64,000 nt of DNA from Bacteroidota bacterium (GCA_023428695.1 JAEYWY010000006.1:39463-103462), one strand, 5' to 3'; shown: positions 1-8,202, counted from the first letter of the stretch. A program made the numbers and translations. Notes: generated from the sequence alone by a model not told the origin.

Positions 1-395
1 CCGAGCAGGCCTTTTCCAATCGGCGACATGGTTGAAATCTTACCTGCTTTAAGGTCAGCTTCTTCTTCAGATACTAATGTGTACGTTACTGACGCACCGT
101 TCTTTTTATTTTTGATCGTCACCTTTGAAAGGATCGACACGCGTGACGTATCGATGTTTGTTTCATCGAGCAGACGTGCATTGGCAACGAGATCTTCAAG
201 TTGAGCGATTTTCGCTTCGAGGTGACCTTGTGCGTCTTTAGCGGCGTCATACTCGGCATTTTCGCTCAGATCTCCCTTGTCACGCGCTTCCGCGATCTGG
301 CGCGCGATGTCTGCACGGCCCTTCGATTTCAATTCCGCCAACTCACTCTTCAGTCTTTCAAGGCCATCCTTTGTATAATATGACACTTTGCCCAT
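1..395 (-). CDS. greA: Transcription elongation factor GreA (3' end cut by window edge)
   Basis: The minus-strand frame starts at ATG 395 (MGKVSYYTKDGLERLKSEL) and stays open to base 1, giving about 131 residues of a usual ~158. It contains the GreA coiled-coil hallmark GDLSENAEYDAAK (about residues 40-52), with the acidic tip residues that enter the RNA polymerase secondary channel and stimulate cleavage of backtracked RNA, and then the start of the C-terminal FKBP-like domain. The C-terminus lies outside the window. The only good promoter lies beyond an intrinsic terminator (461-501), so expression may depend on read-through. Confidence 0.95.
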   Translation of the reverse strand, partial: MGKVSYYTKDGLERLKSELAELKSKGRADIARQIAEARDKGDLSENAEYDAAKDAQGHLEAKIAQLEDLVANARLLDETNIDTSRVSILSKVTIKNKKNGASVTYTLVSEEEADLKAGKISTMSPIGKGLL

Positions 396-460
396 ACAAT
401 TAAATATTTAGCAGTCCGGTTGTAATTTATTCGGCGTAGGATCCATTCCGTTCGCCTGCG

Positions 461-501
461 ACAAAAAAAGAAGCAACGGCCTCCTGATAAGAGGCCGTTG
501 C
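461..501 (-). terminator. Intrinsic terminator between the pentapeptide gene and greA
   Basis: A perfect 11-bp stem (473-483 paired with 491-501, loop CTGATAA) is followed, in the minus direction, by a T-rich run (470-463). It lies 43 nt past the stop of the pentapeptide gene. It also lies directly downstream of the promoter at 510-540, so it may equally act inside the greA leader. Confidence 0.85.
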
Positions 502-509
502 TGATATGA

Positions 510-540
510 CAAAGGTAATACTTAATTTAATTATTCCAAA
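510..540 (-). promoter_or_regulatory. Bacteroidetes-type promoter, probably for greA
   Basis: Read on the minus strand, this is TTTG (540-537), a 19-bp spacer, then TACCTTTG (517-510). It is an exact match to the Bacteroidetes primary sigma consensus TTTG-N19-TAnnTTTG. The start of transcription would be near 503-505, right at the base of the terminator hairpin 473-501. No other match is seen between the hairpin and greA. Confidence 0.6.
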
Positions 541-543
541 AAC

Positions 544-1389
544 TCAGGCGTCAACCAGCGCAGGAAAGGCTGCTTTGATCTGATCGAGGATTTCATCGTC
601 GAACTGTGCAAGGTAGAGCGTTTTCACTTTCGCGAGTTGCTCAACAGAAAGCCCTTTGGCACCTCGCAAATCCGCTTTATACAAGCTCGCGTTTTCGAAA
701 TCCGCTCCCATCAGGTAACAGTTTCTCAGGTCGGCTTCCATCAGGAATGCATTCCTGAAGTTCGCCTTAATAAGGAAGGCGCCTTCGAAGCATGTTTTGA
801 TAAGGAACGCGTCCTTAAAATTTGCTCCGCTCGCGTAGGCCCCGCGAAGGATAGCCTGATTCAGGTTGGAATTTTCAAAGTTGGTTTGATTCAGGCGCGC
901 GTTCTCGAAATTTGATTCGATCAGCGACGACTGCGAAACATTGGATGAATTGAGATTCGATCCGGAAAGGTTTACATAGTTGAGATTCGTTCTCGGCAGG
1001 TAACAGTTTACGAGATTGATTTCGTGAATGTTGTGACGATTCAGACGTTTGATGTTACCCACGGTGCGAAATGCCGCTTCTTCCGATTCCCAAAGACGAA
1101 AGTCATCGATCTCATCTTTGTAAGTACGTATCCGCTGACGGGTTTCTCCGTTTTTATTCAACCAGAAAATCAGGATACCGATAACCGCGATATCGAAGAT
1201 CATACCGTGAGCTTCGGCAAGAACCTGCTGGATGAACGTATCAAAATCCCGGAGATAATATTGAAGACTAAGGGTGATCACCACAATTGTGACCATAACA
1301 AGTACAAGCGATGATGTGAGCAGAGGCTTTTCAATGATTGAATTGAAAATCTCCCCGATTCTTCTGATACGCCTGTTAGAGTTAGCCAT
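544..1389 (-). CDS. Membrane-anchored pentapeptide-repeat protein
   Basis: 281 residues. Two hydrophobic segments (about residues 22-44 and 61-79) place the N-terminus in the membrane. A linker of charged residues follows, then about 25 consecutive pentapeptide units of the A(D/N)LxX type (about residues 120-250; for example ANFRNAFLMEADLRN), which fold into a right-handed quadrilateral beta helix. The role is unknown; such helices usually serve as binding surfaces. It is the last gene of the minus-strand run rsmA-mgtE-dehydrogenase, 25 bp after the dehydrogenase stop, and has its own terminator. The repeats create spurious antisense reading frames. Confidence 0.85.
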   Translation of the reverse strand: MANSNRRIRRIGEIFNSIIEKPLLTSSLVLVMVTIVVITLSLQYYLRDFDTFIQQVLAEAHGMIFDIAVIGILIFWLNKNGETRQRIRTYKDEIDDFRLWESEEAAFRTVGNIKRLNRHNIHEINLVNCYLPRTNLNYVNLSGSNLNSSNVSQSSLIESNFENARLNQTNFENSNLNQAILRGAYASGANFKDAFLIKTCFEGAFLIKANFRNAFLMEADLRNCYLMGADFENASLYKADLRGAKGLSVEQLAKVKTLYLAQFDDEILDQIKAAFPALVDA

Positions 1390-1414
1390 ATGTGCCCTGC
1401 ACCGTTCAACCCAG

Positions 1415-2359
1415 TCAAAAGGCGAGATTAAGTGCCTTTATTTTGGAAGTCAAAACTACATTAATTTTCACGTGCGATTCAAATGTCCACCCGGCAATAT
1501 GCGGGGTCAATATTACATTCGATCTTTCTCGCAGTGAATTGAAGACGGTTTGTTGTTGTGCAGTCAGTTTATGCAAACGTTCATTCTCCAGGACATCAAG
1601 TACGGCCCCACGAACCTTCCCCTCGTTTATAGCATCGTTTAAATCCGCAAGTGACACAATCTCACCACGGGCAGTGTTAATAAGAATGAATCGCTTTCTG
1701 AATTTATCAAAAAATTCCCGATTTGCCATGTTGCGTGTTTCATCCGTAAGCGGGACGTGAAGACTCAGCATATCGGCCTCATCGAAGATGCGTTCCCGCG
1801 TTGACTCGGTGGCATATTCATCAGAATAATCAGTTTTATATTTATCGTAAGCCAAAACATTACATGAAAAGCCCTTCAGCCTTCTGGCAAATGCCTGACC
1901 CATGTTCCCGTAACCGATGATGCCCACCGTTTTTCCCATGACCTCTTCCCCGCGGTTTCCCTCGCGATCCCAAACATATTCACGGACCTGATGATCGCCA
2001 TGGGGAAGCTTGCGCATCAGTGCCAGCAACGCCCCGATCGTATACTCACCAACGGCGTCGCGATTTCCTTCGGAAGCATGAAGGACATGAATACCTTTTT
2101 CTTCCAGGTAAGTAACGTCCAGATTATCGAGGCCTGCACCGGCACGACCAATAAATCTCACTGTGGGCGTGTCGCCGAGCAAGTCGCGATCAATGGTCGT
2201 TTTACTACGCACAATTAATCCGTCGTAACCCTGGTGCATCGCTTTAATCTGATCACGTGTTAAATCAGGACGATAGTCGGTTTTCCAGCCGATTTCATCC
2301 ATCAACCGGAACAAGCTTTCATGCATACTATCAACAACAAGACAAACCGGTATCTTCAT
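1415..2359 (-). CDS. D-2-hydroxyacid dehydrogenase (3-phosphoglycerate dehydrogenase-like)
   Basis: 314 residues. The NAD-binding Rossmann motif GIIGYGNMGQAFARRL is near residue 145, preceded by the substrate-loop RAGAGLDNLD (about 92-101). The catalytic Arg is probably in INTARGEIV (about 228), and the acid/His pair near the C-terminus ends in LTPHIAGWT. The family oxidises D-2-hydroxyacids with NAD; closest in style are short SerA enzymes without the ACT domain. The start overlaps the mgtE stop by one base (TGATG), so translation is probably coupled. Substrate specificity cannot be read from the sequence. Confidence 0.85.
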   Translation of the reverse strand: MKIPVCLVVDSMHESLFRLMDEIGWKTDYRPDLTRDQIKAMHQGYDGLIVRSKTTIDRDLLGDTPTVRFIGRAGAGLDNLDVTYLEEKGIHVLHASEGNRDAVGEYTIGALLALMRKLPHGDHQVREYVWDREGNRGEEVMGKTVGIIGYGNMGQAFARRLKGFSCNVLAYDKYKTDYSDEYATESTRERIFDEADMLSLHVPLTDETRNMANREFFDKFRKRFILINTARGEIVSLADLNDAINEGKVRGAVLDVLENERLHKLTAQQQTVFNSLRERSNVILTPHIAGWTFESHVKINVVLTSKIKALNLAF

Positions 2360-3729
2360 CAGAGCATAAGATGTACAGTGAAAAAATAAATTGTCAGTCC
2401 GAGTAAATCATTCGTTGTTGTAATGAACGGACCGGAAGCCAGAGCAGGGTTGAACCCAAAGCGGTTAAGAATAAGGGGCGTAATCGTACCGATGAATGAA
2501 GCAAAAACGATCACACTAAACAACGCTATACTCACCACAGTAGAAAGCTCAAATTCATTAAACAGAACTATGTTTGCCGCGACCACCAGCACGGACAGAA
2601 ACAATCCGTTAAGTAAGGCAACGAAAAAGACCTTCACAAGTCGTTTCGATAAGCTGATGTCAACGAAGGCAGAACTAGCCAGACTCTGTACGATAAGCGA
2701 CGATGATTGAATACCCACGTTTCCTCCGGTAGCCTGTATCAGCGGAATAAAAAATGCAATGGCAGTAACGCGTGCGAGCTCTGTTTCAAAGAGTCCCATG
2801 AATTTTGCATTCAAAAGGCCGCCGAAAATACCAATGACAAGCCACGGCAATCTCGCGCGCGTATTGCGCCAGACGCTGTCATCTTCCTCCACGTCCTCAC
2901 TGATACCAGCCATGAGTTGTCTTTCCTCCTCGGCCTGCTCTGTGATCACGTCGACGATATCATCGATTGTGATACGACCCACAAGCTGGTTCTGCACATT
3001 CACAACCGGGAGCGATTCGAGGTCGTACTTCTTCATGATTTCCGCGACCTCGCCATCTTCCTGATAGGTTTGAACACTCATTATATCGGCTTCGTAAATA
3101 TCCGCCACGATGGTTCGCGCATCGGATATGATCAAATCCTGCAATGCCACTTTTCCAAGAAGACGATTCTGCTCATCGACGACGTAAACCTGATAGAATT
3201 TCGAAACGTTCTCGGCCTGCTTCCTGATTTCATCCACGCATTGAACGACAGTCCAGTCGATACGCGCCTTGATCAGCTCTTTTGCCATCAATCCACCGGC
3301 AACGTTGGCTTCGTATCGAAGCAGTTCGGTGACCTGTTCACGCAATTCGTGATCGAGAAGGACGAGTACCTGCTCGCGATCCTTTACGGGAAGTTCATTT
3401 AGAATGTCCGCACTGTCGTCACTGGCGAGCTGGTTGAGCAGCGCGGCAATTACGGGAGGCTCATAGATCGCAAGGTTCCGATGACGGGTATCAGGATCAA
3501 GATTGTTAACGACCTGTGCCTGTAATTCGGTTGAATGCAGGCCGAGCACGAACTTTCCGTCTTCGGCAGAAAGCTCCGTCAGAAGAGATGCAATGTCTTC
3601 GGGCTTGACATCTTCCAGCGACTGTCGGATGAAATCTTCCTGTTTCTCATCAAGTGCCTGCTGAAAGCGTTCGAGAAATTCCTTTGTAAGTTCAAATTCC
3701 ACCAGGTGCTGTTCCACGACTTTCTTCAA
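2359..3729 (-). CDS. mgtE: Magnesium transporter MgtE
   Basis: 456 residues with the full MgtE order: N-terminal helical superhelix domain (about 25-130), two CBS domains (about 135-260) forming the cytoplasmic Mg2+ sensor, and five membrane helices (about 290-456) containing the ATGGNVGIQ pore motif. The family moves Mg2+ through a channel closed by cytosolic Mg2+. The 5' end overlaps the end of rsmA by 38 bp and the stop overlaps the next gene, so all belong to one operon. No M-box riboswitch is possible here because upstream sequence is coding. Confidence 0.95.
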   Translation of the reverse strand: MKKVVEQHLVEFELTKEFLERFQQALDEKQEDFIRQSLEDVKPEDIASLLTELSAEDGKFVLGLHSTELQAQVVNNLDPDTRHRNLAIYEPPVIAALLNQLASDDSADILNELPVKDREQVLVLLDHELREQVTELLRYEANVAGGLMAKELIKARIDWTVVQCVDEIRKQAENVSKFYQVYVVDEQNRLLGKVALQDLIISDARTIVADIYEADIMSVQTYQEDGEVAEIMKKYDLESLPVVNVQNQLVGRITIDDIVDVITEQAEEERQLMAGISEDVEEDDSVWRNTRARLPWLVIGIFGGLLNAKFMGLFETELARVTAIAFFIPLIQATGGNVGIQSSSLIVQSLASSAFVDISLSKRLVKVFFVALLNGLFLSVLVVAANIVLFNEFELSTVVSIALFSVIVFASFIGTITPLILNRFGFNPALASGPFITTTNDLLGLTIYFFTVHLML

Positions 3730-4504
3730 TAGCTTTTGTCAAACCAATAAACATTTCCACCGAAAGTTGTTCGGCGCGCTTGTCCAGTACACCCGGAGGC
3801 AGAAACTTCTCATCTAAATTTAGCGGTTTCAAGGCGTTGCGCAAGGTCTTTCTCCTCATGTTGAATCCCTGCTTTACAACCTGCACAAACAACGCTTCAT
3901 CGCAATCCAGTTTACTCACTTTATTTCGACGCAGCCTGATCACCGCCGACATCACCTTGGGTGGAGGAGTGAACACACCGGGTGAAACCTTGAACAAAGA
4001 ATCAACTTCATAGAATGCCTGCAGCAAGACACTGAGAATGCCATAGGATTTGTTACCGGGAGGCGACGCTATACGATCAGCGACTTCTTTCTGGAGCATA
4101 CAAACGACCTGATCAACGCTGTCGCGATGTTCGAGTACCCGAAAGAATATCTGCGACGAAATATTGTAGGGAAAGTTTCCGATGATCTTCACTTTGCCGG
4201 GTGGAAGATTATCAAAATTGAATTCCAGGAAATCACCTTCTATGATGTGTTGCTGGAGTGTCGGGTAATGTTTCCTGAGATATGCGATGGATTCGCGATC
4301 GATCTCAATCAGGTATAACGTTACGCCTGAAATAGCGATCAGATACCGGGTGAGCACGCCCATCCCGGGTCCGATCTCAAGCACGACGTCTTCTCCCGTC
4401 AGTTGCAACGCTTCCACTATCCTACGGGCGATGTGCTGATCATGCAGGAAATGCTGACCAAGAAATTTCTTCGGCCTGACCTTGCCCGTATTCTGTTTCT
4501 CCAT
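3692..4504 (-). CDS. rsmA: 16S rRNA (adenine1518-N6/adenine1519-N6) dimethyltransferase
   Basis: 270 residues from ATG 4504 (MEKQNTGKVRPKKFLGQHFL). A longer frame to 4537 exists, but family members begin just before KKxLGQxFL. SAM-binding motif I is EIGPGMGVLT and the catalytic NIxY-type motif is GNFPYNIS (about residues 113-120). KsgA/RsmA dimethylates two adenines of helix 45 of 16S rRNA late in 30S assembly. It is the first gene of the operon with mgtE, and its 3' end overlaps mgtE by 38 bp. Confidence 0.95.
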   Translation of the reverse strand: MEKQNTGKVRPKKFLGQHFLHDQHIARRIVEALQLTGEDVVLEIGPGMGVLTRYLIAISGVTLYLIEIDRESIAYLRKHYPTLQQHIIEGDFLEFNFDNLPPGKVKIIGNFPYNISSQIFFRVLEHRDSVDQVVCMLQKEVADRIASPPGNKSYGILSVLLQAFYEVDSLFKVSPGVFTPPPKVMSAVIRLRRNKVSKLDCDEALFVQVVKQGFNMRRKTLRNALKPLNLDEKFLPPGVLDKRAEQLSVEMFIGLTKAIEESRGTAPGGI

Positions 4505-4623
4505 CCCGGCAAAAGTACGACGAAGTGACAAAGCCACAAAAATGCGAATGACCGTAATCCCGCGTGCCCTGTTTCGGAGTTTTCACCTTAATTTGTTATA
4601 TCGCAGAGGATTAATCCAGAGAC

Positions 4624-5643
4624 ATGACCTCCAACCATAAGCCAAGGATCGGAATTACAATAGGTGACCTCAACGGAATCGGACCCGAAGTCATCATGAA
4701 AACTCTTGCCGACCACCGACTCTTCAACCTGCTGACGCCGATAATATACGGATCAAGCAAGGTTATCGCCTTTTATAAGAAGCAGTTAAACATCGAAGAA
4801 TTCAATTACAGTCAGGTCAGAAACCGCGGGCAGTACTCGCCGAAGACGACCAACGTTGTGAATTGCTGGGAAGATCAGTTTGAAATCACACCGGGGAAGC
4901 CATCGCGTGATTCGGGCAAGGCATCGTTTCTCGCGTTGAAGCAGGCCTGCGAAGATCTCCGCGACGGGTTGCTCGATGCGCTTGTTACCGCGCCGATCGA
5001 CAAGCACTCGATTCACAGCGAAGAGTTTCCATTCACCGGTCATACGTCATACATAACACGATTCTTCGGCGCTGAGCAAAGCCTGATGTTCATGGTCAGC
5101 GACGAGTTGAGAGTCGGCCTCGTGACGGAGCATGTCGCTGTAAAGGACGTGGCGGCCGCGATCACGAAAGAAGCCATCGAATCGAAGCTGCGCATTATGG
5201 AACAAAGTCTGCGCAAGGATTTTGGTATCCAAAAGCCCCGGGTTGCCGTACTTGGATTGAACCCCCACACCGGCGACGGCGGACTCATTGGAACGGAGGA
5301 CGATCAGATTATCAGGCCGGTGGTTAACGATCAGAGAAACAAGGGGAAACTGGTTTATGGACCTTATCCGGCTGACGGATTTTTCGGGACGGCCCAGTAC
5401 CGCAAGTTTGACGGCGTTCTGGCCATGTACCATGATCAGGGACTGGTTGCGTTCAAGGCTATTGCGTTCGAAAACGGGGTGAACTTCACTGCGGGATTAA
5501 ACGTCGTAAGGACGTCGCCCGACCATGGGACAGCGTATCCGCTTGCGGGGAAAGGGCAGGCCAGTGAGGAGTCGTTCCGGCAGGCAGTTTTCAGGGCTGT
5601 AGACATCTTTAAGGCCCGAAATGAGCCGTTTACAGAAAAATAA
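4624..5643 (+). CDS. pdxA: 4-hydroxythreonine-4-phosphate dehydrogenase
   Basis: 339 residues, full length for PdxA. GDLNGIGPEV is near residue 14. The three metal-binding histidines are in GHTS (about H140), NPHTGDGG (about H215) and YHDQG (about H270). RTSPDHGTAYPLAGKG lies near the C-terminus. The enzyme oxidises 4-phosphohydroxy-L-threonine with NAD in DXP-dependent pyridoxal phosphate synthesis. It diverges from rsmA with a 119-bp gap. A TTAATTTG near 4590 is a one-off match to the -7 box. In many Bacteroidetes pdxA precedes the DUF177-rpmF-fabH cluster, as here. Confidence 0.95.
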   Translation: MTSNHKPRIGITIGDLNGIGPEVIMKTLADHRLFNLLTPIIYGSSKVIAFYKKQLNIEEFNYSQVRNRGQYSPKTTNVVNCWEDQFEITPGKPSRDSGKASFLALKQACEDLRDGLLDALVTAPIDKHSIHSEEFPFTGHTSYITRFFGAEQSLMFMVSDELRVGLVTEHVAVKDVAAAITKEAIESKLRIMEQSLRKDFGIQKPRVAVLGLNPHTGDGGLIGTEDDQIIRPVVNDQRNKGKLVYGPYPADGFFGTAQYRKFDGVLAMYHDQGLVAFKAIAFENGVNFTAGLNVVRTSPDHGTAYPLAGKGQASEESFRQAVFRAVDIFKARNEPFTEK

Positions 5644-5706
5644 GGGTACTTCTGTTTAGTATTTGGCCCTTCGGCTGCCCGCATGCATGTTCCGTAGATT
5701 AATCGT

Positions 5707-5714
5707 TATATTTG
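5707..5714 (+). promoter_or_regulatory. -7 promoter box TATATTTG
   Basis: Exact TAnnTTTG match 20 bp upstream of the ATG at 5734. No clear -33 TTTG is seen at the right distance. Its position argues against the in-frame TTG at 5725 as start. Confidence 0.4.
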
Positions 5715-5733
5715 ATTTCAAGTATTGGTTGAA

Positions 5734-6120
5734 ATGGATATTGTCACTAAAAAGCAACTGAACATTCTAATCCAGCTGGCCGAAGCCGACAAGCACTTTG
5801 CGAAGATCGAACGCGAGATGATTTTTAAGATTGCCAGTGACCGCAAATTTCCCGAAAAGGACGTCCAGGAACTGATCCGAAATCCGGAACCCATTGATTC
5901 TCTGGGTGCTCTGTCGCCGGACCAGAAGTTTGAATACCTGATTTCCTGCATCGAGTTAATTTTTGCTGACCAGAATGTTTTCGAAAGTGAGGTCATTTTC
6001 AGCAAAAACATTGCAATCAAGCTTGGTTTCAAGAAAGGCGTAATTGACTATTTCATCGAACACTACGGCAAAAAAAGCCGCAGGGAGTTCCGCGATGTGG
6101 CTCTCAGCCAGTTTATTTAG
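5734..6120 (+). CDS. TerB-like helical protein, function unknown
   Basis: 128 residues from ATG 5734 (MDIVTKKQLN). The sequence is mostly alpha-helical with the acidic, metal-site-like spacing of the TerB/TerB-like fold (ADKHFAKIEREMI near residue 15 and a second related segment FADQNVFESEVIF near residue 77). No transmembrane segment or signal peptide. TerB-like proteins are small metal-associated helical bundles, and most have no known role. An alternative start is TTG 5725. It lies between pdxA and the DUF177-rpmF cluster and is followed by a hairpin. Confidence 0.7.
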   Translation: MDIVTKKQLNILIQLAEADKHFAKIEREMIFKIASDRKFPEKDVQELIRNPEPIDSLGALSPDQKFEYLISCIELIFADQNVFESEVIFSKNIAIKLGFKKGVIDYFIEHYGKKSRREFRDVALSQFI

Positions 6121-6163
6121 CCTGATTCGGCCGAAAGGCGGCTCAAATCGGGCGTTTCCTTTC
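6120..6163 (+). terminator. Probable hairpin terminator after the TerB-like gene
   Basis: GCCTGATT (6120-6127) pairs with AATCGGGC (6146-6153) with one G-U, and an inner GCC-GAAA-GGC stem sits inside. It is followed by GTTTCCTTTC, a weak T tract. Confidence 0.5.
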
Positions 6164-6225
6164 ATCCGGCAGCGCTGAACCGCAAATTGTCTGCACCGTC
6201 TGGTGCACATTCTCATTAAATGTCC

Positions 6226-6233
6226 TAAATTTG
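6226..6233 (+). promoter_or_regulatory. -7 promoter box TAAATTTG for the DUF177-rpmF operon
   Basis: Exact TAnnTTTG match; transcription would start near 6240. The box overlaps the in-frame TTG at 6231, so translation more likely begins at GTG 6276. A small perfect inverted repeat (TGCACC-GTCT-GGTGCA, 6191-6206) lies just upstream. Confidence 0.45.
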
Positions 6234-6275
6234 CCGACTAATTTTTTAACCGCCCTGTTTGGGGAACTACTGGAG

Positions 6276-6806
6276 GTGGGTGATTTTCGCGTAAATATCG
6301 TTGGCCTGAGCAACAAGCTCCATCAGTTCGAATACGAGGTTGGAGATGAGTTTTTCGGGCATTACGGCACCGGGGTGGTCTCAAAGGGAAGGTTTCGGGC
6401 GGATGTTGCGTTGAACAAACACGAAACCTTTATTGAGGCGGATTTTAACATCAAGGGAACGGCTACGCTGACGTGTGACCGAAGCCTTGAACCGTTCGAT
6501 TATCCGATCTGGACGAAAAAGAAGGTGTTGTTCAAATATGGCGACACCGACGAAGAGATCAGTGACGAAATCGTGATGATAAATCGGGACGCTGTTGCGC
6601 TGGAACTCGGCCAATACATTTACGAGTTTATCGTACTGGCGGTGCCGATGAAAAAACTTCATCCAAGGTTCGCAGCAGAAGAAACCCTTGATGAAGGAAA
6701 CGAAGAAGGTAAGATTGTATATCGTTCCGGAGACGAGGATCAGAATGATGACGGCGACGACGGAAATATCGATCCCCGATGGAACATTTTGAAGAAATTA
6801 AAATAA
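6276..6806 (+). CDS. DUF177/YceD-family protein (23S rRNA accumulation protein family)
   Basis: About 176 residues from GTG 6276. The family core is visible: the C-x2-based central motif CDRSLEPFDYPI (about residues 70-80), then an acidic stretch (DTDEEISDEIV) and LGQYIYEFIVLAVPMKKLHP. The tail is very acidic (EDQNDDGDDGN). The family is nearly always encoded directly before rpmF, as here (12-bp gap), and E. coli YceD affects 23S rRNA accumulation. The start is uncertain: a TTG at 6231 gives 191 residues but overlaps a promoter box. Confidence 0.8.
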   Translation: MGDFRVNIVGLSNKLHQFEYEVGDEFFGHYGTGVVSKGRFRADVALNKHETFIEADFNIKGTATLTCDRSLEPFDYPIWTKKKVLFKYGDTDEEISDEIVMINRDAVALELGQYIYEFIVLAVPMKKLHPRFAAEETLDEGNEEGKIVYRSGDEDQNDDGDDGNIDPRWNILKKLK

Positions 6807-6818
6807 ACTGTTTGTACT

Positions 6819-7010
6819 ATGCCAAATCCGAAGCGTAAAACCTCGAAAACACGAAGGGATAAAAGAAGAACACATTACAAGGCGACTGCGAGACAATTTA
6901 CTGTTTGCCCTACAACAGGTGAACATCACCTCCCCCATCGCGCCTACTGGCACGAAGGAAAACTTTACTTCAATGGTAAAGTGGTGATGGAAAAAGAAGT
7001 GCTTGCCTGA
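6819..7010 (+). CDS. rpmF: 50S ribosomal protein L32
   Basis: 63 residues beginning MPNPKRKTSKTRRDKRRTHY, the standard L32 N-terminus. The zinc ribbon is degenerate: only one Cys (VCPTTGEHH) remains where zinc-type L32 has four, so this is a zinc-independent form. It lies 12 bp after the DUF177 gene and is presumably cotranscribed with it. A 36-codon frame follows 3 nt after its stop and then a terminator. Confidence 0.97.
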   Translation: MPNPKRKTSKTRRDKRRTHYKATARQFTVCPTTGEHHLPHRAYWHEGKLYFNGKVVMEKEVLA

Positions 7011-7128
7011 GAAATGATCAAACTCGCTCTCCCGAACTGCACGTCAGGAAAAGGCATAACCGAATGGTCAATGTTGGCGAGCGAACAGAATTTGCAGCGT
7101 TCTCATAGGAACTTATCCAGATAACATC

Positions 7129-7165
7129 CTGCCCGATGATGGCCTCATCGGGCAGTTCTATTTTT
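7129..7165 (+). terminator. Intrinsic terminator after rpmF
   Basis: A perfect 11-bp stem (CTGCCCGATGA 7129-7139 with 7145-7155, loop TGGCC) is followed by TTCTATTTTT. The T tract also contains TATTTTTG (7159-7166), an exact -7 box match that could serve fabH, so terminator and promoter may overlap. Confidence 0.85.
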
Positions 7166-7206
7166 GAAGAGGTAATCAACACCCTTCATCGGCCAAAAAA
7201 ATTACT

Positions 7207-8202
7207 ATGACAAAAATCAGAGCAGCAATCACAGGCGTGGGTGGATATGTTCCGGATTATATCCTAACCAACAAGGAGCTCGAAACGATGGTGGACACAA
7301 GCGATGAGTGGATCACCACCCGCACCGGAATCAAAGAAAGAAGAATTCTTAAAGGCGAAAACAAAGGTGTTTCTGTCCTTGGCATAGAAGCCGTTAAGAA
7401 CATGCTGGCGAAAACAAACACAGATCCGAAAGATATCGACCTGATCGTGTTCGCAACCGTTACAGCCGACATGACATTCCCGGCAACCGCAAACATCGTT
7501 GCTACCGCTGTGGGCGCGGTTAACGCGTTCAGTTTCGATATGAGCGCCGCGTGTTCAGGGTTTATTTACGCGCTCACTACCGGAGCAAGTTTCATTGAAT
7601 CCGGCCGTTACAAAAAAGTTGTTGTTATCGGCGGAGACAAGATGTCGGCGATTATGGATTACACCGACCGTACCACATGTATAATCTTCGGAGATGGCGC
7701 GGGATGTGTGCTGCTCGAACCAACAACGGAAGAAGTTGGTGTTATGGATTCCATCCACAAAAGCGATGGCAGCGGTGAAACATATCTTCACATGAAAGCG
7801 GGCGGAAGCCGTTTACCTGCATCCGTTGAAACTGTTTCGGCACGTCAGCATTTCGTCTACCAGGAAGGTGCAGCAGTTTTCAAATTCGCTGTAACAAACA
7901 TGGCCGATGTAGCCGCACAGATAGCTGAACGAAATAACCTCACTCCGGAAAGTATTGCGTGGCTCGTACCACATCAGGCAAACAAACGCATCATCGACGC
8001 AACCGCAAGCCGCGTCGGAATTTCCGAAGACAAGGTGATGATGAACATCGAACGTTACGGAAACACAACTGCGGGAACAATTCCGTTACTGCTTTGGGAT
8101 TATGAAAAGCAGTTGAAAAAAGGTGACAATCTGATCCTCGCGGCATTTGGTGGCGGATTCACATGGGGAGCGATCTATGTGAAATGGGCTTACAACCCCT
8201 AA
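7207..8202 (+). CDS. fabH: 3-oxoacyl-[ACP] synthase III (KAS III)
   Basis: 331 residues. The catalytic triad is present: Cys116 in SAACSGF, His256 in PHQANK and Asn286 in YGNTTAG. The GFGGG-like glycine stretch AFGGGFTWGA closes the protein. FabH condenses acetyl-CoA (or a branched starter) with malonyl-ACP to begin fatty acid synthesis. The neighbours rpmF, efp, accB and accC form a conserved Bacteroidetes cluster; plsX, which sits between rpmF and fabH in many other bacteria, is absent here. Confidence 0.96.
   Translation: MTKIRAAITGVGGYVPDYILTNKELETMVDTSDEWITTRTGIKERRILKGENKGVSVLGIEAVKNMLAKTNTDPKDIDLIVFATVTADMTFPATANIVATAVGAVNAFSFDMSAACSGFIYALTTGASFIESGRYKKVVVIGGDKMSAIMDYTDRTTCIIFGDGAGCVLLEPTTEEVGVMDSIHKSDGSGETYLHMKAGGSRLPASVETVSARQHFVYQEGAAVFKFAVTNMADVAAQIAERNNLTPESIAWLVPHQANKRIIDATASRVGISEDKVMMNIERYGNTTAGTIPLLLWDYEKQLKKGDNLILAAFGGGFTWGAIYVKWAYNP

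Noticed and set aside
637..915. Open frame antisense to the pentapeptide gene
   Set aside because: Arises from the five-codon periodicity of the repeats on the other strand; no start signal or neighbour supports it.
2707..3402. Long (231 codon) frame antisense to mgtE
   Set aside because: mgtE is a clear full-length gene on the other strand; the translation has no recognisable features.
2359..3729. Possible M-box Mg2+ riboswitch for mgtE
   Set aside because: The sequence upstream of mgtE is the rsmA coding region with a 38-bp overlap; no room for a riboswitch.
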